DNA of 64,000 nt from Anagrus nilaparvatae. Its lineage: Eukaryota > Arthropoda > Insecta > Hymenoptera > Mymaridae. Below are positions 45,123 through 58,200 of this stretch, piece by piece. Below the pieces are notes generated by a model. The model saw only the letters and a list, made by a program, of their open reading frames with translations, was not told the origin of the DNA and did not search any database. The translations under genes and the position numbers were made by a program. How positions within the stretch are numbered: the first letter of the stretch is position 1; the number at the start of each line of letters is the position of its first letter. Location: positions 6,386,001-6,450,000 of the forward strand of contig JAKSXM010000132.1 of NCBI GenBank assembly GCA_022575985.1, written 5' to 3'.

Positions 45123-45288
45123 AAAATTTTATCAAAAATAATAAATTTCACATACTAATAGTTTTAAGTACTTATTTAATCTAAGCAAAATTGTATTATT
45201 GCAGTATATTTTTAAATTTTGCATTATGTAAAAATTTCATTTTTTTGTTAATAGTATACAAATAAAAAAATTAAAATTAAAAAAATGT

Positions 45289-48200
45289 TTATCCTTTTCT
45301 TAATGAATCAATTAAGGCTACTGGATCTTGATCCTTAACAGCAGCTCTACATTTAGTAACAGCATTTGTTGCTGATTTTCCAACTGTAAGAAAATTAATT
45401 AAGAAAAATAAATTTTTTTTTCTTCAAAAATATGAAAAATTAATAATTATACCAACTTCGAATTCTAGCTGCATTTTGAACACCAATATTAAGTTCTTTT
45501 AACGAATTTAAAAGTTCACTAAAACTTTTAGATTTTATTTCATGATCTCTAATTAAATCACTATTTATAGCTTGTAATTGTATCGTTCGCCTTTTCATGT
45601 CTTCTATATTTTCTAAAATTCTTGCATCTTCTAATCTAACGATTAAATTTTTTATAAGATTTGAACTTCCTGCTGTTTCTGCTTGAAGTCTTGCCTCTAC
45701 TTCCTTATAATCTTAAAAAAAATTTATTAAAACTATAATAATCATATATTGATAAATATAAAAAGGTTTAGGATACTGAGGAGCATAGCCTGAGGGGCAA
45801 TAAATGTACTTTATTATTAATAGCTGGTTCAATATTTTAATAAAATTCTTGCCCCAAGAAATTAGTATTGCTCTGACTTAATTATGGAATAGCTGTTTGT
45901 TATCCAAATATAGATTTTGACCGTTCATGCAATAGAAAATAGATAATTTTTTAAGCGTGTATGATAAAAAATAATTATTTCTTGTCTTTTTTTTTATAAG
46001 ATCTCATACCAAATACAATTACTGACCCCATTCCTCAAGTCCAAGTTTTTACAAACTATTTAGTATTGACGCAGAACCCCCATTTTAACAACTTTTGTTG
46101 CTGATGGAATTATAATGTTTTTTTTGGGTCACGAATATCAATCCATTTTAACACAAAATGGCCCAGCTGCCCAAAATAGATAACTTTATGCTTTTTTAAA
46201 TTCTTGTTATAACTGAATAAGAAGACGATACTTTTTTTACAAAAAATGATACTATCTGAATTTGCCCATTATGAGCCACTGAAAACCATTCTGAGAAAAA
46301 CGGATATCAGGTTATCATATTCGTATTTAATAGCTTAGAAAATCCGTTAAAAATTTTCATAAACTTATCAGCAAAAAAAAAAAGTTAATACGAAATAGGA
46401 GTCTAATATCATGCATAATTTTACTAATTTTTTAATAAAATTAAAACAAACTTTTAAATTTTTCTAAAGCTTCAATCATTCTGTTTTCTTCTTTAGGAAA
46501 TTTTGCTTCTGAAGATAATTCATGTATTCCTAAATAATTAGCTAAAGATTGAACAATATCACCAGCAAATTCTGGATCCTCCGTTTTAACAGTTATAATA
46601 CCATTATTTTTACAACTTATACAGTGAATTTTTTGATCCCTTAATCCAGTTAGCCAAATTTCTAGTTTACCAATATCCAAATTATTATCTGATACTTGAA
46701 TTTCATCAGCAAGCAAAAAACTTTGATTTAACCATAATGCTATTCTTTGAGCTCTTTCAGATATCTTTATTTATAAAATTAAATAAACAATGAGTAATAA
46801 ATTTTTAAAAAATAATCGTTAAACAATTTACAGATACACAAGATAAGCCCTTTTTAGACCTAATTAATTTTTTTTAAATCTTGTAAACTATACAATTTTG
46901 ACTATACTTTGGTATAGTAAAAGCACATGGAATAAAAAATAACATATTTACAATAATTAAACAGAAATTTTTAATATGTTTTATTAGACTGAATGTCTTT
47001 GAAAAGAGAGAAAATTATTGTAAAACTTTTATTTTTAATAAGATTTTTTATTATTTAATATACACTGTAAAAAGTAACTTTCTTAAATTTACAAAAAAAA
47101 TAGAATTTTTTCGAAAAATTAGTAAATTTTCAAAAAATTTTGTAAATATTCGATAAAAATCGTAAATTTACTAAATTTAGTATATTCTCGAAAAATTCGA
47201 CAATTCTCGATATTTTTTTGTGAATTTACGAAAAAAGTTGTAAATTCACAACTATTTTTTTTAAATTTTCGAGAAAAAAATTGTAAATTGTCAATTTTGT
47301 TAGCGAATTCACAAAAAAAATCGAGAATACTCGAATTTTTTGTTAATATATACTAAATTTAGTAAATATCGAGGTAAATATACGATTTTTTTCGAATATT
47401 TACAAATTTTGTCAAAAATTTTCTAATTTTTCGAAAATGTTCTAATTTTTTTGTTAATATAAGAAAGTTACTTTTTACAGTGTGTTTGTTTGAATTGATA
47501 TATTTTGATTATAAGAATATTTTTAATTTTTGTAATATGTACAGCTTGTTTTTTTTGTTACTTTTGATTTTTTAGCAATATTTAAAAATTATTCATGCAA
47601 TAGAAATGAATATTCCAACTAAACGAATAAGTGATAAAAGTTTCTTATTTTCAATTGAAACGTTATTTAAGTTTTATATAAACTATTTTAATTTATTAAG
47701 CAAATATTAAAAATTAAGATTTTTAATTATCACCTGCATTGTAACGTAACATTCTTTAAGATAATCTGGTACTTCCTTTGGTTCTGAAATCATTTCAAAC
47801 ATACTGAATTGAGGTAAGTGTTTTGTTAATTCAATAACAGTCATTGTATCAGAATGCATTGGACCAACACACGTTTTAACATGCATATCTATTGGACCAT
47901 TTTTTGCTAGACGTAATTCAATTTCTAAATCTCCTCGAGGTTTTTGAGGATGAATTACTAATGTTTCTCCATTAAATACACCTTCAGCAAAAACCATCGC
48001 GTAATAAATCTAAAATAATTATTTTAATTAAATAATATAAAGAGCATTTTAAAATTATATACGTTACAGTAAAATTGACCAAAAACATATATGACGAGGT
48101 TTTATTTAAATTAATGATTTAAATATTTTTAAAATATTAAAGCACGTCCTATTGAATTTTAGTTTTTTTAACCACATATTTTTTGAAAAATTATAAGAAT

Positions 48201-51200
48201 TTTAAAAAAATTTTTAATGCAAAACATGAAAAGCTATTATTAATAAATACACGGCCAGGCTGCTTTGCTTGAATATTCAAGCAATCAATTAAAATAGATA
48301 AAAAAGACTGTAGGAAAGCTTAAATTTTGTTCCCCTCCCTTTTTTTTAAGAGTTATTTGTTTTTATTAAATTTTATAATTTAGTGATAAATTTAAAAAAA
48401 AAAATTAATATTATTTATTATGTGTCTAGCAAGGGGAGTTCAATACATTTGGAACACCAAATTTTATTATGTTGAAAAAACATGTCGACCACCCTTCGTT
48501 CATTCCAATGTGTCTTCTGGGCCTAGAAACGCAGGGCACAATGTTACGAAAAAGGGTTTTTTGGTAATTTTCAAAGAAACGCTAAAACCTCACAAGTTAA
48601 CCAAAACTCTTCTGGTTGGTCTCATTTTTTTGGTGTAAAGTCAACTTTCAAACGCCGTAAACCGCAATTTTTATCACTAATTTTCTCATCAATGAAGCCA
48701 ATTAACCAAATGGCCATTTTTCGCTAAAAATGACCAATTTTTAAATTGGTCCCAAATTCGTAATTTCTGACAAAAAGGGTTTAATAGGTCTCGAAAAATT
48801 TCTACAAGCTTCTAGTTTTCAAAAATTCTTTACTCGTCTCATTTCCTTGAGTCGTTTTTAAGAATTAAAAAAATGAGACCAATTAGAGTTTTGGTTAACT
48901 TGCGAAGTTTTAGCGTTTCATTGAAAATTATCAAAAAACCCTATTTTGTAACATTGAGCCCTGCACTTCTAGGCCCAGGAGGCCCATTGGAATGAACTAA
49001 GGGTGGTGACATGTTTTTTCAACTGTTGAAATTCAACATAATAAACTCATCCATAACCATTTGGTGTAATTTGGTGTTCCATTGAACTGCCCTTGCTAGA
49101 CACATAATAAATAATATTAATTTTGTTTTTTTTAAATTTATCACTAAATTATAAAATATAAAAACAAATAACTCTTAAAAAAAGGGAAGGGGAAAAAAAT
49201 TTAAGCTTTCCTGCAGTCTTTTTTATCTGTTTTAATTGATTGATTGAATATTCAAGCAATTTGCTTGAATTTTCAAGCATTTGCTTGAATTTTCAAGCAG
49301 CTATACTTTTTGCTTGAATTGCTTGAAATTTCAAGCAATTTAAGCAAATGCTTGAATATTCAAGCAAAGCAGCCTGGCCGTGTATACATATCGAATTTTT
49401 TCTTCAAAAAAAGACTTTATAGTGCTTAAAAATTTTGTAAGATAATTTTTTTTTTTGTTTTCCTGGTTTCACTGAAAATTTTTAAAATCGATTAAATTAA
49501 ATACTTCCAAAAAGTTCTGATCATTTTTGTTATTGGTTGTTAGAGTCCCTAAAATATCAATAATTTAATTTTTCAACAAAATTTTTTGCCCGCCCGGCCG
49601 TAAAACTTTTATTTAAAAATTGACATTCATTATTGTGTACAAAATAGTATATTAAGTAACAAAGTCGCAAAAGTTTTGATACTGGCATGATCACTGGTGC
49701 CTAAAGATTTTTGCCCACGGTGTTTTTAATATTTTTTACCTACACTGAAAAAAAAAATCCGCTTGTAGATAGCAGAATTTTTTATATCGTCAAACGATTC
49801 CAAATGACTTGAAACGTAAAGAAAATTTAAAAAAAAAATTTTTTCTGCTTACTTGGGTTATCCGTATATCGGTATGATGAGATTTTATAAATTTTTTGAA
49901 AAAGAAAAGAAAAACTGTTTTTTTTTTTTTTTTTTTAATTTTTTTTTACGCTTCAAGTCATTTGAAATTGTTAGGCTCCAACTACAGAAGCCGTAAAAGG
50001 GGGTCGCAACCGCAAGCGTAAGCACAACGCAATGCGCAGAAACCAGTTTTGGCTCCTGCGCAATTCCAAATACACAAAATATTCTTCTGCGCATTGCGTT
50101 GTGCTCACGCTTGCAGTGCGCCTCGGATTTACGGTTTCTGTAGATGGGGTCTTAGCGATAAGAAACAAAATTACGCTAGCGGAATTACAGTTGCCGCAAG
50201 TGGAATTTTTTTTCAGTGTACCTAAGCGTAAAACGAGAGCAAGAAATTTCGTGCCAAGTTTTACGCATAAGTTTTACGCCAGGAAGGGCATAACAGTGCG
50301 GCGACACTTGAGAGCGAAAACGAAAACCGAAAACCGAAAAGCGAAAAATCATGTGGGAAATTCAAACTTTTTTTTTTATTTTATAAAAATTATTAAAATT
50401 TTTGAATCACTTTATCATAAGTTAGTATTTGTGTAATATTAGATGAATAAAATAAATAAATATTTTCATATTAATTATTAGGACACATTTGTTGTATGAA
50501 AATAACCTAAAAAATAAAAATAAGCTTTTTGCTTTATAAAAAAGTATGTTTACTATGTATAAATATGTTTTAAATGTTTATTAAATTTATGATAAAAAAT
50601 TTATTGAAGAATGACAAATTTAGTTAAAAAAGATAAAGAATAAGTTTTAAAGTCTTTTTCTCTAAAATAATTGGGTTAAATTTTAATTATTTAGGTTTTT
50701 TTTATTTTTGGAGCTGAAGGAATTGGGAATAGTAAATAATTTTCATATGAAATAGCTTTAAAAATATGATTTTAGCTTTCTGTTTTTCAAAATTGTTGCA
50801 TGAATCTGGATCTAAATAGGTTACAGCTTAGGCTGTACTGAAAAATTGATGCTCTGAAATTGTATAGCAATGTCACCATTCAGCTCAATGTTTAAAAAAT
50901 ATATTAAATAATAAATCTTTGCATACATTAATTTTTAAAAATGAAAATTTTTTACTCTCCAATTCTTTCAGCTTCAAAAATAAAAAAACGCTGCCAAGTA
51001 ATTGGCACTATGGTTCCTCATTAGCAATAACAAAATGTTCTTAATGGTCTATTTTACCTAACAAAGTATAATATCATAAGAAAAACTAAGAATGACCTTT
51101 GAACGAGCCTTTGAATGATCTTATCCTTGATACTATTAGTTTAACATCTCATGGAAAAAATTATGTTTTTTAAATAAAAAAAAGAAGCTTTTTCTATACT

Positions 51201-52247
51201 AGTATATAATCTTCTTTTATTATAATTATGTCTGATAGACAGTTTTTGTTGTAGCTGGTGTAGTTATATCTTGAAGACATAATTACACCAGCTACAGGAT
51301 TAAAGAAAAAATTTTTGATATGTTTAAATTGAGGAATAAAAATGATACCTAGTAAAAAAGTTAGTTCTAGATATTAGTAATTTCATAGAAATAAATTAAG
51401 GGCTACGTCCAAAAAGAAAAAAAATTGTTTGAAAAATTAGGTATCATATTGGATGGAGATAACGAGTAAAAACGAAAATTCTAGATATTCATACTTTCAT
51501 AGAAAGAAATTAAGTACTAAGTCCTAAAAAAAAAAATAATTGATTTTTTTTTAAATGTTTTTATGTAAAAAAATTAAAAAAAAAATTGTTTGAAAAATTA
51601 GGGATCGGATTGGAGATAACAAGTAAAAACGATAATTCTAGATATTAGTACGTTCATGGAAAAAAATGAGGTACTACGTCCAAAAAAAAAAAAATTATGG
51701 TATTTTTTTAATTATTTTATGTAAAAAATTTTGAAAAATTACCTATCAGATGGAGAAATCCTTTACAAACGATAATTCTAGATATTCGTACTTTCAAAGG
51801 AAGAAATTAAGTACTACGTCTTAAAATAAAAAAAAAATTGGCGTTTTTTGTATTTTTTGGCGACAAAAATTTTTAGAAAAAAATTTTGAAAAAATTACGT
51901 ATCAGATCCAAAAAATTACTATAAACGATATTTCTAAAACTAGTACTCCCACAGAAATAAATTAAGTACTGCGTCCATAAAGAAAAAAAAAATTGGTATT
52001 GTTTGTATTTTTTGGTCAAAAAAATTTTGAGAAAAAAATTTTCAAAAAATTAGTTATCAGATTCGAGATATCGAGTAAAAATCGTACTTTCAAATATAAG
52101 TACTTTCGTGGAAATAAATGAGGTATTACATCCAAATTAAAAAAAAAAAAGGAGTTTGAAATTTTTTGATAAAAAAATTTTTGAAAAAAAAATTAGGCCT
52201 TAATTCCATAATGGTTGCGAATGGTTGTGAAATTTCACCGGTTACAT

Positions 52248-52298
<51 letters not shown>

Positions 52299-55200
52299 GA
52301 CTTTTTTTAAAAACCGGTTTTTTAGCTTCCTGAGGTCCCAAAACGTGCTTATATGCCAAAAAATCAAAAATCAAAATTTGACCCATCACAATGGTTCCTC
52401 TATGAGGAACCAAAACCTAAATAATCAAAATTTAAGCCAGTTATTTTAGAGAAGAATACTTTAACTTATTCTTCTTTTGTAACTAAATTTGTCATTCTTC
52501 AAAAAAATTTTTATCAATTAATGAACATTTAATAAACATTTTAAACATATATTCATATACTTTTTTTATAAAACAAAAAGCTTATTTTTATTTTTTAGGT
52601 TATTTTCATACAACAATCATTAATATGAAAATATTTATTTATTTTATTCATCTAATATTACACAAATATTAACTTGTGATAATGTGATTCAAAAATTTTA
52701 ATAATTTTTATAAAATAAAAAAAAAAGTTTGAATTTCCCGCATGATTTTTCGCTTTTCGGTTTTTGGTTTTCGTTTTCGCTCTCAAGTGTGGCCGCACTG
52801 TAAAAGAAGCGGAAGTGTTAAAAAAAAGTATGTGTAGAAATATAAATTAAAAAAAAAAAAATTTTTTTTGAAATTCTTTTTAAAACATGACTTAAAAAGC
52901 AATAAAAAAACCTCAAATTGAAATTTTCACTTAAAAGTTATTAAAAAATTGTAAACTTTTAAATAAAACTTTGTCCTCTAAAAAATATTACTACTGTCTA
53001 CTATATAATACACGGCCAAGCTGCTTTGCTTGATTATTAAAGCAATTTGCTTGAATTTTTAATCAGTTTGCTTGAATATTCAAGTAAATGCTTAAAACTT
53101 CAAGCAACAAAAAAGTTTCAAGCAAAGTAGCCTAGCCGTGTAAATATCTAAAAATAAATTTTACAAATAATCCAGGACCAGCAGCTAATCCTAATCTGAC
53201 AGCACCTCTTGTTGCCATTAAACTATCAGCAATTTTTGAACCAATATAATAATTTGATTCAGTATTTGATTTTTGTTTAAGTTGCATTTTAAGAGCTTGT
53301 TTTTTAGCTAGTAATTCATGTAAAATTTCTGTTTTATCTGGATCATTCATTGGTGTACCAGTTGAATAACCTCGAACTAGTGAGAAATAAATTAATTATA
53401 AATTTTTTATTTTTATAAAAAAAAAATTAGTAATACAGCATGTAATATTAAAATGTTAAATAAAAAAATTAAATAAAAAAATCACAAAAAAATACGTTAC
53501 TTAAAAATTAACGAATCTGTAAAATTGTATCATTAGACATATTTTTTATTTAGTTTTTATAAGAAATATTTTGTAGTAACATGTACTTAAATTATTATAA
53601 TTAAAAAAACTTTATGATAACAAATTTTTTTTATTTCCGGCCAATGTTACGCAATCGTGACTTTGAGAAATGTTAAATAAAAACATTTCTTCTTCTTTCT
53701 TTTCTTTTAATGAATTTATCTTGCATGTATCTTGATTATTTATTTATTTATACTATTAGTATGTGTATTATTATTTATTATTAGTATTATTAGTATTATT
53801 ATTTATTTATTTGTACTATTAGTACACATAATATTTTTCAGAGGCGGATCTAGAAAATTGTTTGGGGAGGTCATTTGAATCAAATTACAAAAAATTTTCT
53901 AAAAAAGGTCCTTAAAATTTTTGGGGGGAGGGTCAAAATGGTACTTCGCGTTAATTATGTAATGTAAAATTAGATAAAAAAAGGTAAAACTGACCGATGA
54001 GGGGGGGTCAATTGACCCCTTTAAACCCCCCCCCCTGAATCCGCCACTGTTTTTAATAGTAACTAAATTTTCAATTAAGGAGGTTCTGTTGCCAACTAAA
54101 ACTTTTTAGGCTAACTTCTAAATAACGCTGCTACCTTGTAACTAAACTATATACCTTCTAGTTGGTCTCATTTTTTTTGTCTAAGTGTCTACTTTTGAAC
54201 CCCGTAAACTGCTAATTTTGATCGTTAATTGTCTTCTTCTAATAGTCAATATACCGAATTCCCATTTTTGACTCAAAATCACCAATTTTTAAATTTATGC
54301 CAAAATTACATTTTTTGACTAAAATAGGTTTTATAAATCTCAAAAACTTTATATAAGCTTCAAGTTTCCAAAATTTTTAACTTTTATTATTTTTTTGTGA
54401 GATATGATCATTTAAATTAGAGTCCCAATAAGATTTTTTTAAAAAAGCTGTTTTTATAAATCATTTTTGCAAAGCTATATTACGAAAAAGACTGAAGCAA
54501 AATAAAAGAGTATAACATTTAAAAAGCTTAAAGCTTAAAGCTTATTCAAAATTTTTGAGACCTACAAAATCTATATGTTACAAATTGTAATTTTGTTATG
54601 ACTTTAAATTTGGTAATTTTTAGCCAAAAACGGTTATTCGGTTTACTATCACAGAGATATAATAAACGATCAAAACAACGCAGTTTACGGGATTCAAAAG
54701 TTGACCCTTATAAGAAAAAAATGAGACTAACCGATGGTTAAAGGTAGCATTTAGAAAATAGCCTAAATAGTCCTATCTTATAGCATGGACCCCTGCCAGA
54801 GGGTCCAATCTCTAGGCCTAGGAAGCCCATTCAGGTAAACTGAGGGTATAAGGGTTTTTTTTTTTAACTACCGTTTTTTTTAAATCCTAGTCGTGTAGGC
54901 TAAGAAGAAGTAGGCTAAGCATCCTCAGGGATTAAAATTTTAAGCTTCATGAAAATACTAAAAAATTAAAGATTTTTTTCCTTATTTTGAATCAAAAAAA
55001 TAAACTTAAGTTAGATAAGATATACAGCGACTCTAAAGTGTTATATTTTGACAACGAAACATTGAGGAAAAAATTATAGTGTCCAAAAACATGTTATGTA
55101 ATGTATCAAATTGATAATAATTATATCTTTAAAAAAAATAACAAGACTTCATGCATTAAAAATTGTTACTGAGTAATATTTATAAATAACTTTTTTTTTC

Positions 55201-58200
55201 CTTAAAAAAGTTATCATTCGTATTTTTAATTAAACTTTCCTGAATCTTTTTCTAATCTTTTAAAATTAATGAATTAGATAAAAACATGAGAATAATTTTG
55301 AAAAAAAAAAAAATTACTCCTTATTTATTAAAAAAAAATGATACGAAATTAATGAATTAGATAAAAACATAAAAATAATTTTTAAAAACAAAAAATTATT
55401 CGTAAATTTTATTAAAAATATTTTTTAAATAATGATCAAAAAATTTATAACTAACTGGTAACTAATTTTTACAACCTTCTCCGTTAACTGAAACGATGAT
55501 TAAATCAGGTTTTCCAGTTCTACGATAATCAGCTTCAATTATTCCAGAAATTGGATGACTCATTTGAATTTTAAAAATAACTTGACCGTTTGCTCTTAAT
55601 CTTGCATCAATTCTTCCACTATTCCAACCGGTCATTAATTCTAAATTTCCATTTCCACTGAGATCAAAAGATTTAATGGCGACAATTTTATATTTTGACT
55701 AGAAATTTTTATTTACTTTTTATTTTTATAGTTATATTTATGTATGAAAAATATAAATTACATACTTTAAGACGCCAAATTCGCTGTCCTGCTTCGTAAA
55801 CACCGATAGTACCATTTTTATCAACTCCATAAGCAAACTGTCTTTCAGGTATTGGGGCCAAAATACTTATTGGCCCGGTTTCAGTTGTCTCCCATAAAAT
55901 ACTATCTTCTTTTTGTACCTTAATTCCAAAATCCGCTGTTCCAGAAAGTAACTTTTTTAAAGATTAAAAAAAAAATTATCCTAAAAATATAATTTTTTAT
56001 AAGATCACTTTTATTTCTTACTTCATTTTCACCATCACCATCGTAATCAAAAATAGCTAAAGCAGTAACTCTATCACTTGCAACAGTCCAAAATATTTCT
56101 TCACCGCGAGAATCAATTGCTGTTATAGAACAGTTCCCACCAACAATTACTACTTGATTTGGTATCCAACCAAGTTTTCCAATAACTATACAATAAGCAC
56201 CATCTGGTAACTTATAATTATATTTATATTAAAAATATTTTAATTGAATATTTTATTTTATTAATTACAGATATATGCTTATAAGCAATTGCTTCTCGTA
56301 AGATAACAAATTTAAAACTTAATTTTATTCTCAGAGTAATCATTTTCTTGAGTTTGCTTGAATAATTATTAAAAGAAATTTTTATAAATGATTTTTATTT
56401 AATTCATCCGAAATAATTATGTAAAAATTATATGACCGTCACACAATGTTTTTTTTTAAGGAAATTTTAGAACTGCACAAAACACAAAAAGGGGAGGGCT
56501 AAAGGGGAAAAAGAGGGATACTAGTTTTGCTTATTTATTTACAAATTATTATCTCTTTAAATTTGGAAAAAGTACCTCAAAAATTACTTTTTATTAAAGG
56601 GGGGGGGGTGAATATTCGGCGAAATCTGCTCTGGAGAGGAGCGACTTGAGATTCTCAGGAAATGGTGCTTTTTTGGTGTCAAAAAACCTCCCGAAGTCGG
56701 TTTTTAATTTTGATAACCGGTTTTGACGATATTGGCCAAAATGTGCTCCATTTAAATAACATTGGAAACATGGTTTTTTGAAAATAGCGCGAAAATTTGG
56801 GGGGGTTACACTTTTCTAACATATACTAATTGACTCGAATATCAATTATCTTCAATCTCCATACGATAAATTGAGGGGCAATTCGTGTGCTCATACTTTT
56901 TAAAGCTGTTTTCTGAGCGGAATTTTTAGTTTTTAATTTTTAAAAATTCATCACGCCAAATAGAAACAACCGATTTGGACGTGTAAGGTCTCAAAAATTT
57001 TGTCAAAGGGTCTACTTTTTTATGGTTTATTTATTTTTGACTCACCTCTGCATAGCATAACCTAAAATTGCAAAAAACGACGAAAAACCCTAAGAAATGG
57101 CAGTTTTGCCATTAAAATTTTTTTATGGACAGTAGATATAAATTTTTTGAAAAAACAGGAAAAAACTACATGCAAAATCACAATTTTTTAGAAAAAGATT
57201 TTTCTATTTTTTGCTAAAAATCACTGCTTTATCGACAGCGCAAAGTGAAAAATCTTCCTTTTTCTAACTTTTAAATGGGACCTCCCAATTTTTTTTCTAG
57301 AAGTTACACATTTTTCACGTACTTTCACGTGAAAAAAGTTTTTTTTTGATTTGGGACATCCTAACCTCCAAAACTTTAATTTTCGTTAAAAATAAATGTT
57401 TTTTTTCGAGTTTTACTCCAGCCAAAATACGGGTTTGGTTGTATTTTCACTGGCGAACACGAGATTTGCTCTATTATAGGATTTTTGGGTCAATGAAGAC
57501 CAAAATCGGGGTCATTTCGTAATCAAAGTGGGGGCTTCACCCTTAAATTTGCAAAAACTACCCCCAAAAGAGGTTTTTTTAAACATATTTGCATTTTGTG
57601 CGCTCAGATTTGCACCATACGGGTTTTGTGAGTCACTGATTAAGAATTTCGACTTCTTTTCCATAAAAAATCAATATTTTACTCTTGAAGTGGCTAAAAC
57701 TACCCCTAAAATAGCTAAAACTACTACGAGCAAATCTCGTGTTCGCCAGTGAAAATACAACCAAACCCGTATTTTGGCTGGAGTAAAACTCGAAAAAAAA
57801 ACATTTATTTTTAACGAAAATTAAAGTTTTGGAGGTTAGGATGTCCCAAATCAAAAAAAAACTTTTTTCACGTGAAAGTACGTGAAAAATGTGTAACTTC
57901 TAGAAAAAAAAAATTGGGAGGTCCCATTTAAAAATTTTTAGCTGCGTAAGCCCAAAGTTAGAAAAAGGAAGATTTTTTACTTTGCGCTTTCGATAAAGCA
58001 TTGATTTTTAGCAAAAAATAGGAAAATCTTTTTCTAAAAAATTGTGATTCTGCATGTAATTTTTTCCTGTTTTTTCAAAAAATTTATATCTACTGTCCAT
58101 AAAAAAATTTTAATGGCAAAACTGCCATTTTTTAGGGTTTTTCGTCGTTTTTTGCAATTTTAGGTTATGCTATGCAGAGGTGAGTCAAAAATAAATAAAC

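Noticed and set aside
45451..45460. Alternative BBS2 splice donor GTATAA at 45452-45451
   Set aside because: It has a better consensus but puts the last exon out of frame; the weaker GTTGGT donor keeps the conserved C-terminus.
48420..48638. 72-aa frame starting MCLARGVQYIW
   Set aside because: Lies inside palindrome C and has an inverted counterpart; no domain.
52381..52425. Possible Helitron 3' end: hairpin GGTTCCTC-TA-GAGGAACC followed by CCTAA
   Set aside because: The CCTAAATAAT after the hairpin belongs to the outer inverted arm, the next base is not T, and no TC 5' end or Rep/helicase was found.
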